Assembly (NCBI RefSeq): GCF_009789575.1
Contig: NZ_CP046908.1
Location: forward strand, 1,240,001 to 1,304,000
Reading direction: 5' to 3'
Source: Stappia indica
GTDB taxonomy: Bacteria > Pseudomonadota > Alphaproteobacteria > Rhizobiales > Stappiaceae
Length of the DNA stretch: 64,000 nt
Shown: one piece after another, positions 41,488 through 49,921 of the stretch
Layout: each line of letters opens with the position of its first letter
Position numbering within the stretch: the stretch's first letter is position 1
Position numbers and translations under genes: made by a program
Notes under the pieces: generated by a model
Database searches by the model: none
Told to the model about the DNA's origin: nothing
Seen by the model: the letters and a program-made list of their open reading frames with translations, nothing else

Positions 41488-44400
41488 ATGGCACATCCCC
41501 CGAAGGCGAAGGATCCCGCCGAGGCTGCCCTGTCGGCTGTCGAGGAGGCGCTGAAGATCGATTTCGGCGACCTGGACGAAAGCGACAAGGCCAGCGGCAG
41601 CGGGTCCGAGACCGCGAGCGCGGGACCGGCAAGCTCCGAGCGCAGCGACCGCGAGCGCTCCGGCGACCTTGCCGCGACCTCTACCACCTCCGACAGCCAG
41701 CGCGCGCCCGCCAAGCGCGGTCGCGGCGGCGGACGGCCGACATCGGCGGCCAATGACGACCGCCGGACCATCGGCAACCTCATCTATGCCCTGCAGCGGC
41801 GGCCGAGCTCGGCCCCGTTCTGGTTTGCCCTCGCCCTCAGCGTCGTCTGGGTGGCCGTCGGCTGGTGGCTGGCCTCCGCCATCTTCAGCACCGAACTGTC
41901 CAGCGTCCAGAGCGCCGGCGACATCGCGTCCTCGCCCTCGCTCATCCTGCTGTCGGTCGCCGTCGTCGTGCCGGTGCTGTTCTTCTGGGCCATGGCCCTG
42001 ATGATCTTCCGCGCCCAGGAAATGCGCATCGTCGCCCGCGGCATGACCGAGGTCGCCCTGCGCCTCGCCGAGCCCGAGGACGTCGCCAAGGAGTCCATTC
42101 TCAGCGTCGGCCAGGCCATCCGCCGCGAAGTCGCCGCCATGGGCGACGGCATCGAGCGCGCCATCGCCCGCGCCAGCGAGCTGGAAGTGCTGGTGCACAA
42201 CGAGGTCTCCTCGCTGGAGCGCTCCTACAACGACAACGAGCTGAAGATCCGCGCGCTGATCGACGAGCTGGTCACCCAGCGCGAGGCGGTGGTTTCCAAC
42301 GCCGACCGCGTCCGCGACAGCATCACCGGCGCGCATGAGAGCCTGGCGGCGCAGCTGCAGGCCACCTCCGAGAAGATCGGCGAGATCACCGACACCGCCA
42401 CCGACCGCCTCACCGGCGCCATCGAGGCGCGCGTGAGCGAGTTCAACGCGACCGTCGACGGCCGCGTGCGCGAGATCACCGACACGTTCAGCACCGCCGG
42501 CGGCGAGCTGATCGAGAACCTCGCCTCGCATGGCGAGAGCTATGTCGCCCGCCTCACCGGCACCGGCGAGACGCTGGTCGACAGCATGAGCCGCACGGGC
42601 CGCGAATTCGCCGAAACGCTGGAGACGCGCGGCGGCGAGATCAACGACCGCTTCGCGGCGACCGCGACCGAGTTCGTCGAGACCCTGTCGCTGCGCGGCG
42701 GCGAGATCAACGACCGCCTGGCGGAAACCTCGTCCAACCTCTTCGAGACGCTGGACAGCCGCGGCACGGAGATCAACGACACGCTGGCGAGCACCGGCGC
42801 GTCCATCGTCGACACCCTGTCGATGCGCGGCCACGAGATCACCGAGGCCCTCACCTCCACCGGCCAGACCGTCGGCGACACCATCACCCAGCGCGGCGAG
42901 GAGATCACCGCCAGCCTGTCGCTGACCAGCGGCAAGCTGATCGACACGATCACCACCCGCACCGAGAACCTGCTGTCGACGCTCGACAGCCGCGTCACCG
43001 GCCTCGACGCCTCGCTCGCCGAGACCGGCGACCGGGTGGTCGAGAGCATCTCGCTGCGCGGCCAGGAGGTCACCGACACGATCTCCGTCAAGGGCGCCGA
43101 GATCGTCGAGACCCTGTCCTCGCGCACCAACGAAGTGGCGGAAATCCTGCGCGGCACCGGCGAGTCCATCGTCGTCGACCTGTCGCTGCGCGGCGGCGAG
43201 ATCGCGTCCAAGCTGGACGAGACGGCCGGCAGCCTCACCGAGACGATCACGGTGCGCGGCACCGAGCTGGCCGACCGCCTCGGCTCCGTCGGCGACAAGA
43301 TCCACGAAGCCATCTCCGTCAACGGCGAGGCTTTGGACCACCGCCTGGAGACCCGCAGCCAGGAGATGGCCAAGCTCATCGACGGGCAGACCCGCGCCTT
43401 CCGCGCGGCGCTCGACGAGGCCTCCGCGACGCTCGGCACCTCGCTGTCGATGCATACCAGCGACTTCGCCCGCACCCTGTCGGAGACCGGCACGGAGCTC
43501 GCCCATCTCATCGGATCGCGCGGCGAGCGCGTTGCCGGCGAGCTGACCTCCATCGGCGACCGCCTCAGCCAGACCCTGGACGAGCGCGGCACCAGCCTGC
43601 AGAGCGGGCTCGGCAGCCATCTTGAGCAGATGGAGCACCTGATCGGCGAGCGCGGCACCGAGCTGGTCGCCTCGTTCGAGCGGCGCACCAGCGAGCTGGG
43701 CGAAACGCTCGACGGCCGCATCGAGTCGCTGAACTCGACGCTGGACCTGCGTGCCTCGACCATGGCGGAAGCGCTCGACACCCGGATCGAGGGCTTCGAC
43801 CGGACCCTGTCCGGCGGCATCGAGACGCTGAGCTCCACGCTGGACCTGCGCGCCTCCACCATGGCGGAAGCGCTCGACACCCGGATCAGCGGCTTCGACC
43901 AGACGCTCACCGGCGGGATCGAGACGCTGAGCTCCACGCTGGACCTGCGCGCCTCCACCATGGCGGAAGCGCTCGACACCCGGATCAGCGGCTTCGACCA
44001 GACCCTCGCCGGCGGCATCGAGCGCCTGTCGACGACGCTCGACGCGCGCACCGGCCAGTTCGAGAAGACGCTCAACGAGCGCACCGTCGCCCTGTCCGAC
44101 CTTCTGGAAGACCGCTCGCAGGCGATCACCCTGCAGCTGTCCGACAAGGTCGACCAGGTCGGCGAGACGCTGGGCAGCCGCGCCGAGGAAATCGGCACCA
44201 GCCTGTCGGAGCGTTCGCGCCTGATCGGCGAGGCGATCGAGCAGCACCTCGTCACCTTCGAGGGCTCCATCGGCTCCAAGGTCGAGCAGGCGGCCAACGC
44301 CATGTCCGACAAGGCCGAACACCTGGCCAACACCATGTCGCTCGGCACCGAGCGCATCGACCAGGCGCTGGATGCGCGTGCCCGCCAGATCAGCGAGACG

Positions 44401-47157
44401 CTGATCGCCCGGACCCGCGAGATCGCCGCCGCCTTCGTCGACGGCCAGACCGAGATGTCGAAGTCGCTCGACCAGCGCCTCACCGATGCCGGCGAAGTGC
44501 TGTCGCGCCAGAGCCAGGACCTTACCGACACGCTGTCCGACCGCATCGCGGAGATCAACGTGTCGCTCGGCTCCAAGGTGTTCGAGGTTGCCGAGACGCT
44601 GGACAGCCGCTCTGCCGAGCTGGAGCGGATGCTGGCCGAGCGCCTTGCCGCGATCACCGGCACGCTGACCAGCGAGACCGAGCGCGCCCGCGAGACCCTC
44701 TCCGAGGTCGTCATCGAGGCCGGCGGCACGGTGGATCGCCTGAGCGGCACGCTTTCGGGCGAAAGCAGCAAGCTCAAGGAGATCATCGAGACCACGCTGG
44801 ACGAGGCGACCACCAAGCTGGAAGGCGAAGGGGCGCGTCTGCGCCAGATCGTCCTCGGCTCGGTCGGCGAGGCCCGCGGCGCCCTGCAGAGCGAGAGCGA
44901 GAAGGCCGCAGAGGCCATCGTCGCATCGCTCACCGGCGCCACCGGCAACCTGTCGAGCGAGAGCGAGCGCCTGCGCGAGCTGCTGCTGTCGGCGGTCGGT
45001 GAAGCCGCCCGTTCGCTGGCTGCGGAAAGCGAGAAGGCCCGCACCCTGTTCGTCGGCACGCTCGGCGAGATGAGCGGCGCCCTCGGCAGCGAGAGCGACA
45101 AGGTCCGCGAGGACCTGACCCGCACCGTCGCCGATGTCGCAGGCACCCTGTCGGCAGAGAGCGAGCAGGCCCGCATGGTGCTGGCCCGCACGGTCGAGGA
45201 GATCCGCAACACCGTCTCCGGCGAGGCGGACAGCGTCCGCTCGCAGGTGGCCGGCGCCGTGCGCGCTGCGGCCGACCTGCTGGCCGAGCGCGGCAACGCG
45301 GTCGCCGAGGACCTGGTGTCCCGCGCGGATGCGCTCAACCAGGCGCTGGACGAGCGCGCCGGCACGCTGTCGCAGCTGCTCGGCACGGACGGCAACGCCA
45401 TGGTCAACGCCATCGAGGAGCGGGCGCATGCCCTCACCTCGCGCGTGTCGGAGATCCACGACGCGATCCTGGAGGCGATCACCGTCAAGGGCCGCGACGT
45501 CACCGACAACTTCGCCCGCACCGGCCTCGACGCCACCCGCAAGCTGGTGGAAGCCGGCGACGCGCTGGTCGCGACGCTGGACGAGCGCAGCGCTTCGGCC
45601 GCGGAGGTGCTCGGCAGCACCAAGACGCAGCTGGAGAGCGACATCACCGCGCTGCTGGACCGCCTGACCGAGTCCAACGCCCTGCTCAGCGACGTCGTCG
45701 CCAATGCCGGCGACAATCTCGGCAAGGTGGAGACGTCCCTGTCGCGCAGCGCCGGCGAGTTCCGCACGGCCATCGACCGGGCGCTCAGCGAGACCACGGC
45801 CTCGGCCGGATCGCTCGACGCCCAGACCTCGGTGCTCAAGCAGGTCTCGCAGGAGGTTCTCTCCGACATCTCCTCGCTGGCCAGCCGTCTGGAAGACCAT
45901 GGCCGCATGCTCAGCGAGGCGGCGCAGCACCTGGACGAGACCAACCGCGAGGTCGACGCCCGCGTCGGCGAGCGCAAGACCGCCATCGAGGAAGTGGCGG
46001 ACACGCTGCTCGCCAAGACCGAGGCGGTCGACAGTCTGATGCGCACCTTCTCCAAGCAGCTCGAATCGGCCCTCACCGGCGCCGACCAGAAGAGCCGCGA
46101 GGTGACCAGCATGCTGACGGCCGCGGCCGAGGCGGCAACCGCATCGGTGAGCGAGCAGTTCGAGTCGATGCGCCTGTCGGCAGGCCTGGAAGGCCAGAAG
46201 GCCCGCGAGGCCGTGCGTGCCGCCCAGGACGACATCGTCGCCGAAATGTCGAAGACCCTGTCGGACGCGTCCGAGCGCTTCACCGAGGCGACGACCCGCA
46301 TGCGCGACGTCGCCCGCGACGTGCACCGCGAGCTGGAGAAGACCCGCGCCGAACTCAAGCGCGGCATTCTCGACCTGCCGGAAGAGGCGGAGCAGTCCGC
46401 CTCGGCCCTGCGCAAGATCGTCAGCGAGCAGGTTCGCGCGCTGACCGAGCTGTCGGAAATCGTCGCCCGCCAGTCGAACGTGCTGGACACCTCGCGCGCC
46501 GGTGAGCGTGCAGCGACCGGAACGCTCGCCAATGTCGCGGCGGCTGCAGCACCGGCCCGCCAGGCCCCGGCTCCGGAGCCGGCGGCCCCGCGCCAGCAGC
46601 AGCCTGCGGCCTCCGCACGCGGCGGAGAGCTCCGCGGCGAGCTGCGCCGCAAGACGCTGAGCGACTTCGACGCGCCGAAACAGCAGGCCCCGCAGCAGGC
46701 CGAGGCCCCGCGCAGCGGCGGCCAGAGCAAGGGCTGGGTCTCCGACCTGCTCCGCCGCGCCTCGCAGGACGAGGCCCCGGCCGGTGACGAGCCGCAGGGC
46801 CGTTCGCCGCTGCAGATGGTCGAGTCGCTGAACTCGCTGTCGATCGACATTGCCCGCGCGATCGACCACGAGACGTTCATCGACCTGTGGGACCGCTACA
46901 AGCAGGGCGAGAGGCACGTCTTCACGCGCCGCCTCTACACCCTGCAGGGTCAGCAGACCTTCGACGAGATCCGTCAGAAGTATGCGCGCGATGCCGAGTT
47001 CCGCTCGGCGGTCGACCGCTACCTCGCCGATTTCGAGCAGCTGCTGTCCCAGGTCGCCCGCAACGACCGCGACAACATCATGAGCCAGACCTACCTGACG
47101 TCGGATACGGGCAAGGTCTACACCATGCTGGCGCATGCCAGCGGCCGGCTCGACTGA
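41488..47157 (+). CDS. Giant growth-pole-ring protein (GPR/RgsE-type)
   Basis: 1889 aa. N-terminal ~110 residues are charged and disordered. Two membrane helices lie at ~111-132 (FWFALALSVVWVAVGWWLASAIF) and ~151-173 (LILLSVAVVVPVLFFWAMALMIF). Then ~1500 residues of apolipoprotein-like coiled coil built from ~33-residue units with ETLxxRGxEI or ERGTEL repeats. A conserved C-terminal domain is at ~1772-1889 (LQMVESLNSLSIDIARAIDHETF, TRRLYTLQGQQTFDEI). The layout matches Agrobacterium GPR and Sinorhizobium RgsE, which form a ring at the growing pole and are needed for polar growth. Homology is inferred from architecture. Confidence 0.82.
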   Translation: MAHPPKAKDPAEAALSAVEEALKIDFGDLDESDKASGSGSETASAGPASSERSDRERSGDLAATSTTSDSQRAPAKRGRGGGRPTSAANDDRRTIGNLIYALQRRPSSAPFWFALALSVVWVAVGWWLASAIFSTELSSVQSAGDIASSPSLILLSVAVVVPVLFFWAMALMIFRAQEMRIVARGMTEVALRLAEPEDVAKESILSVGQAIRREVAAMGDGIERAIARASELEVLVHNEVSSLERSYNDNELKIRALIDELVTQREAVVSNADRVRDSITGAHESLAAQLQATSEKIGEITDTATDRLTGAIEARVSEFNATVDGRVREITDTFSTAGGELIENLASHGESYVARLTGTGETLVDSMSRTGREFAETLETRGGEINDRFAATATEFVETLSLRGGEINDRLAETSSNLFETLDSRGTEINDTLASTGASIVDTLSMRGHEITEALTSTGQTVGDTITQRGEEITASLSLTSGKLIDTITTRTENLLSTLDSRVTGLDASLAETGDRVVESISLRGQEVTDTISVKGAEIVETLSSRTNEVAEILRGTGESIVVDLSLRGGEIASKLDETAGSLTETITVRGTELADRLGSVGDKIHEAISVNGEALDHRLETRSQEMAKLIDGQTRAFRAALDEASATLGTSLSMHTSDFARTLSETGTELAHLIGSRGERVAGELTSIGDRLSQTLDERGTSLQSGLGSHLEQMEHLIGERGTELVASFERRTSELGETLDGRIESLNSTLDLRASTMAEALDTRIEGFDRTLSGGIETLSSTLDLRASTMAEALDTRISGFDQTLTGGIETLSSTLDLRASTMAEALDTRISGFDQTLAGGIERLSTTLDARTGQFEKTLNERTVALSDLLEDRSQAITLQLSDKVDQVGETLGSRAEEIGTSLSERSRLIGEAIEQHLVTFEGSIGSKVEQAANAMSDKAEHLANTMSLGTERIDQALDARARQISETLIARTREIAAAFVDGQTEMSKSLDQRLTDAGEVLSRQSQDLTDTLSDRIAEINVSLGSKVFEVAETLDSRSAELERMLAERLAAITGTLTSETERARETLSEVVIEAGGTVDRLSGTLSGESSKLKEIIETTLDEATTKLEGEGARLRQIVLGSVGEARGALQSESEKAAEAIVASLTGATGNLSSESERLRELLLSAVGEAARSLAAESEKARTLFVGTLGEMSGALGSESDKVREDLTRTVADVAGTLSAESEQARMVLARTVEEIRNTVSGEADSVRSQVAGAVRAAADLLAERGNAVAEDLVSRADALNQALDERAGTLSQLLGTDGNAMVNAIEERAHALTSRVSEIHDAILEAITVKGRDVTDNFARTGLDATRKLVEAGDALVATLDERSASAAEVLGSTKTQLESDITALLDRLTESNALLSDVVANAGDNLGKVETSLSRSAGEFRTAIDRALSETTASAGSLDAQTSVLKQVSQEVLSDISSLASRLEDHGRMLSEAAQHLDETNREVDARVGERKTAIEEVADTLLAKTEAVDSLMRTFSKQLESALTGADQKSREVTSMLTAAAEAATASVSEQFESMRLSAGLEGQKAREAVRAAQDDIVAEMSKTLSDASERFTEATTRMRDVARDVHRELEKTRAELKRGILDLPEEAEQSASALRKIVSEQVRALTELSEIVARQSNVLDTSRAGERAATGTLANVAAAAAPARQAPAPEPAAPRQQQPAASARGGELRGELRRKTLSDFDAPKQQAPQQAEAPRSGGQSKGWVSDLLRRASQDEAPAGDEPQGRSPLQMVESLNSLSIDIARAIDHETFIDLWDRYKQGERHVFTRRLYTLQGQQTFDEIRQKYARDAEFRSAVDRYLADFEQLLSQVARNDRDNIMSQTYLTSDTGKVYTMLAHASGRLD
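43723..44019 (+). repeat. Three 99-bp near-identical tandem repeats inside the gpr-like gene
   Basis: Units at 43723-43821, 43822-43920 and 43921-44019 each encode 33 residues of the pattern E(S/T)L(N/S)STLDLRASTMAEALDTRI(E/S)GFD. Units 2 and 3 differ by only a few bases. A degenerate fourth unit follows (ERLSTTLDARTG). Recent DNA-level duplication within an older protein repeat; expected to vary in copy number between strains. Confidence 0.93.
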
Positions 47158-47227
47158 TCGAAGCGGGCGAGCCAGCGGGGCGGCCGGGCCGCCCTGCCCT
47201 TCGCAGTCACGGTTTCACGACAAGGCG

Positions 47228-47254
47228 AACGCGGTCCCTCGGGGCCGCGTTTGT
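47228..47254 (+). terminator. Terminator after the gpr-like gene
   Basis: AACGCGG (47228-47234) and CCGCGTT (47245-47251) with an inner GGTCCC/GGGGCC extension, followed by TTGTCGTTTG. It lies 70 nt after the stop. Confidence 0.6.
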
Positions 47255-47387
47255 CGTTTGGGGGGTGGGGCACAACCTCTCCCGCGTCTTCCCGGAGGGC
47301 GCGAAGCGCCTTGCCCGGTGTGACGAACGGAGAGGGCTGTGTCCCGGAGGGTGCGGGGAGAGGCGGAAAGGCGGAAAGCCTTCGCAG

Positions 47388-47446
47388 CCGCTCTGGGAAC
47401 GAATGGCCCCCGGCGCGCGCTGCGCTTGGCCGGGGTGACGGCAGAG
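47388..47446. repeat. Palindromic intergenic repeat, uninterrupted copy
   Basis: CCGCTCTGGGAACGA followed by GGCCCCCGGCGCGCGC and TTGGCCGGGGTGACGGCAGAG; CCCCGGC...GCCGGGG forms a stem. The same sequence occurs at 48920-49244, split by the MITE. It belongs to the REP-like palindromes found scattered in related genomes. The remaining stretch 47255-47387 holds similar GC-rich palindromic debris and no gene. Confidence 0.75.
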
Positions 47447-47481
47447 GGGAAGCCAGGGCCGGCGCCTCCCCTCCGAGGTCA

Positions 47482-48428
47482 TCAACTCTGTTGTTGGCTT
47501 TGGTCTCGGAGCCTTGCGTTGAGGATGACGACGATCTTTCTCATGAGCGCGGCGATGGCGACGATGGGCTTCTTTCCGTTCTGGACAAGGCGTTGATAGA
47601 ACAGGCGCAGGTCGCCCTTGGCGCGGCTTGCGGCGAGGGCTGCCATGAACAGGACGGGACGGATGGTTGCCCGTCCGCCGCGCATTCGCCGGTAGCCTTT
47701 GAGGGTGCCGCTATCCCTGGGATGCGGGGCGACGCCCGCAAGCGAGGCAGCCTGCCGGCGTGTGAGGCTGCCGAGTTCGGCATCATGGCGGCGAGGGTTA
47801 TGGCGGTGCGCGGTCCGACGCCCGGCAGGGAGCGGGAGACGGCGATGCGCCGGGCCAAGGACGGGCTCTTGGCCAGCAGCGCTTCGATGGCGGCATCGAT
47901 CCGGGCGATCTGGCCTTGCAGGCAGCGCAGGACGACCTTGCAGGACGCCCGCACCGCCTTCATGCCCGGCGCCTTGAGGCGGTTGGTCTCCGCCACCTTG
48001 AGATCGACGAGATCCTTGCGGCGGGCGACGAGGGCGGCCAGTTCGGCCTGCCTGGCCTGCGACAGGGCGACCAGGGCGAGGAGCTGCCACCGCTCCTGGG
48101 CATAGCGGGCCAGGGCGCGGGCATCGATGGCATCGGTCTTGGCCAGAGTGCCGAAGGAGCGCAGGAAAGCCTTGACCTTGAGGGTGTCGGCCCGGTGGCA
48201 GGCGATGCCTGCGGCAGCGAGCTCTGCCAGCACCGCGGCCTCGTATCCACCCGTCGGCTCGCAGACGACGAGCGTGCCGGGGCGAAGGTCTTCGCACAGC
48301 GCCTTGATGGCGGGGGCTGTGTTGTCGATGACAGAAAGCGTGCCGGCCCGGCTGTCGAACACGGTGAGCGTCGCCTTGCCGACATCGATGCCAAGCACCC
48401 GGTCGGGAGCGTCCTTGAGTCTGGTCAT
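47482..48428 (-). pseudogene. IS110-family transposase, frameshifted
   Basis: 947 nt from the ATG at 48428 (MTRLKDAPDRVLGIDVGKATLTV) to the stop at 47482. DEDD residues are in GIDVGKATLTV, CEPTGGYEA and KTDAIDARALARYA. The C-terminal domain VAPHPRDSGTLKGYRRMRGG... reads in another frame: a single-base loss near 47778-47780 (ATGATGCCGAACTC, expected CCGGAACTC) joins the two halves. Restoring it gives ~315 aa, normal for IS110. Probably inactive unless slippage occurs. Only this copy is present in the window. Confidence 0.9.
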
Positions 48429-48640
48429 GGGACTGGTATCCTGATCGTGCTTCGGATTGTTTGCGGGCGTGGTGTTGGCCAGAGGCCCAATCAACTCTCC
48501 AAGCGGGAAAAGGAAGCGGCCGGGAACCTTGATGACTACGGGTACAAACCCGATCCCGGCACGGTCGCCGGCCGCTGGTCTCCCGGACGGGCGTGTCCGG
48601 GAGACCACCCAAACTCTACCACCAAAGCAAACAAACAATC
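48429..48640 (-). ncRNA. Candidate IS110 noncoding/bridge-RNA region
   Basis: About 210 nt upstream of the transposase start contain no gene. It includes a 12-bp perfect stem GGTCTCCCGGAC / GTCCGGGAGACC (48577-48588, 48595-48606) with loop GGGCGT. IS110-type elements encode a structured guide (bridge) RNA in the noncoding end next to the recombinase gene. Position fits; boundaries, loops and expression are inference. Confidence 0.35.
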
Positions 48641-48725
48641 CCGGCCGCAGGCGAAGCCGGAGAGCCGGGGGCCATTGGCAACCCCGGCAGGTGTGAGGCA
48701 GAAGGCGTTCACCCCACCCTCGGCT

Positions 48726-48895
48726 GTCATGCCTGCGAAGGCAGGCATCCAGTATCCGCCGGGGCGGGCAGGTTTGCGCAAGCAGGTCCCCTCGACGAGG
48801 GGGCTCGCGGCGACGCCGAGGCCCGAGCCGACCGTTTGGGGGTTACTGGATCCCGGTCTTCGGCTTCGCCGAAACCGGGACGACAGGCCGAGTGT
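48726..48895. repeat. Composite intergenic palindromic repeat
   Basis: Begins GTCATGCCTGCGAAGGCAGGCATCCAGTA and ends TTACTGGATCCCGGT...ACCGGGACGACA; the CATCCAGTA/TACTGGATC ends are inverted and enclose smaller stems (CGGTCTTCGGCTTCGCCGAAACCG). This form of repeat is typical of intergenic palindromic elements in alphaproteobacterial chromosomes. No coding potential. Confidence 0.7.
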
Positions 48896-48935
48896 GGGCG
48901 CGCGGGCGTGTCCTTACCGCCGCTCTGGGAACGAC

Positions 48936-49203
48936 TAGGTCGTGAACTCATAATTCTGGCGAGAAACGGTCTGCGCGAACCTGATCGGATACAAGGAGCA
49001 AGTCCGCAGGAAACCGTCCGGTTTTCAAGGTCTTGCGACGCTGTTGCCGGCAGGTTCGCCCAGACCCGAAGGGCGTCGGCCCGACTTCGATCTGCGGCGT
49101 CGGACCGCTCGGCCGGGGGACCTGCCCCGGCCATCACGCTCCTCCTGGCATATCATTGCCGGGCCAGATGCCGTTTCCGGCACAATTATGAGTCCACGAC
49201 CTA
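48936..49203 (-). mobile_element. 264-bp MITE copy 2 inserted in a palindromic repeat
   Basis: Element 48938-49201 flanked by TA (48936-48937, 49202-49203), inverted relative to copy 1. Outer ends GGTCGTGAACTCATAATT and, inward from the right, GGTCGTGGACTCATAATT. It splits the repeat whose uninterrupted relative is at 47388-47446: CCGCTCTGGGAACGA lies to its left (48920-48934) and GGCCCCGGCGCGCGC...GGCAGAG to its right (49204-49244). Confidence 0.87.
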
Positions 49204-49285
49204 GGCCCCGGCGCGCGCTTCGCTTGGCCGGGGTGACGGCAGAGAATGGAGGAACGGCCGAGGAGATTCGGGCGGTGCGCGCCGG

Positions 49286-49921
49286 TCAGACGTTGGACAG
49301 GACCCAGGCCGAGATCTCGCGCAGCACGCTGTCCGCCGCCGCGTTCATCGCATCAACGGCATCGCGCACATTGGTGCTGCGGGCCGGGGCTTCCGCCCGG
49401 AAGACGCGGCTCGCCTTGGTGCGGCCGTTGCGGTCGTTGACCAGGCGGGCCATCACCTCGACCACGGCGCGGTCCTGGCCGTCGATCTGCAGCTGGAAGG
49501 ACCTGAGGTCCGTCTGCAGCTGGTAGTCGATCAGCAGCCCCTCGCCCGGCAGGCCGACGCCGCGCAGGCCGCGGGTGTTCTCCAGCGACTGCACGATCTT
49601 CGACTGCACCACCTTGGGCAGCGTGTCGGTCCAGGCGGCCTTGGGGAAATAGGTGTAGACGGGACCGGCATCGACCACGGCGATGGACGCCGTGTCGAGC
49701 GCCTGCAGGGCGCGCGGCGCCGGCACCAAGACCTGGATGGTACCGCTGCGGCCTGCCGCCGCCTTTTCGGCGAGCGCCGGCGTGGTCAGCCCGTAATAGG
49801 CATCCGGCGTGCTCGCCGAGCCGCACCCGGCAAGCACGAGCGCCAGCGAAAGCCCCGCGGCCGAGACCGCCCCCTTGATGCGACCCTTCCCGCGCATCCG
49901 CAACTCCAGTTTTCGCATCAT
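49286..49921 (-). CDS. ABC-type transport auxiliary lipoprotein (PqiC-like)
   Basis: 211 aa. Lipobox LVLAGC near residue 33 after a hydrophobic signal, so a lipoprotein. YYGLTTPAL, IQVLVPAPRALQALDTASIAVVDAGPVYTYFPKAAWTDTLPKVVQSKIVQSLENT matches the ABC_trans_aux (PqiC/YmbA) family, which couples MCE transporters to the outer membrane. Start overlaps the MCE gene stop by 4 nt. Last gene of the four-gene unit; the downstream repeat region starts about 40 nt beyond its stop. Confidence 0.88.
   Translation of the reverse strand: MMRKLELRMRGKGRIKGAVSAAGLSLALVLAGCGSASTPDAYYGLTTPALAEKAAAGRSGTIQVLVPAPRALQALDTASIAVVDAGPVYTYFPKAAWTDTLPKVVQSKIVQSLENTRGLRGVGLPGEGLLIDYQLQTDLRSFQLQIDGQDRAVVEVMARLVNDRNGRTKASRVFRAEAPARSTNVRDAVDAMNAAADSVLREISAWVLSNV

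Noticed and set aside
43723-44019. Regular 99-bp repeats considered as a CRISPR or noncoding array
   Set aside because: The repeats are contiguous without spacers, stay in frame and encode a 33-residue unit of a larger coiled-coil pattern.
41482-47136. Very long minus-strand open frames (up to 1884 codons) antisense to the gpr-like gene
   Set aside because: They are the mirror image of a repetitive, GC-biased coding sequence; the plus-strand frame has membrane helices, regular repeats and a conserved C-terminal domain, and the antisense products are low-complexity Arg/Gly/Leu strings.
47482-48612. Reading the IS110 region as one intact long transposase
   Set aside because: Neither frame alone has both the DEDD and the C-terminal domain; the join requires a one-base insertion near 47779.
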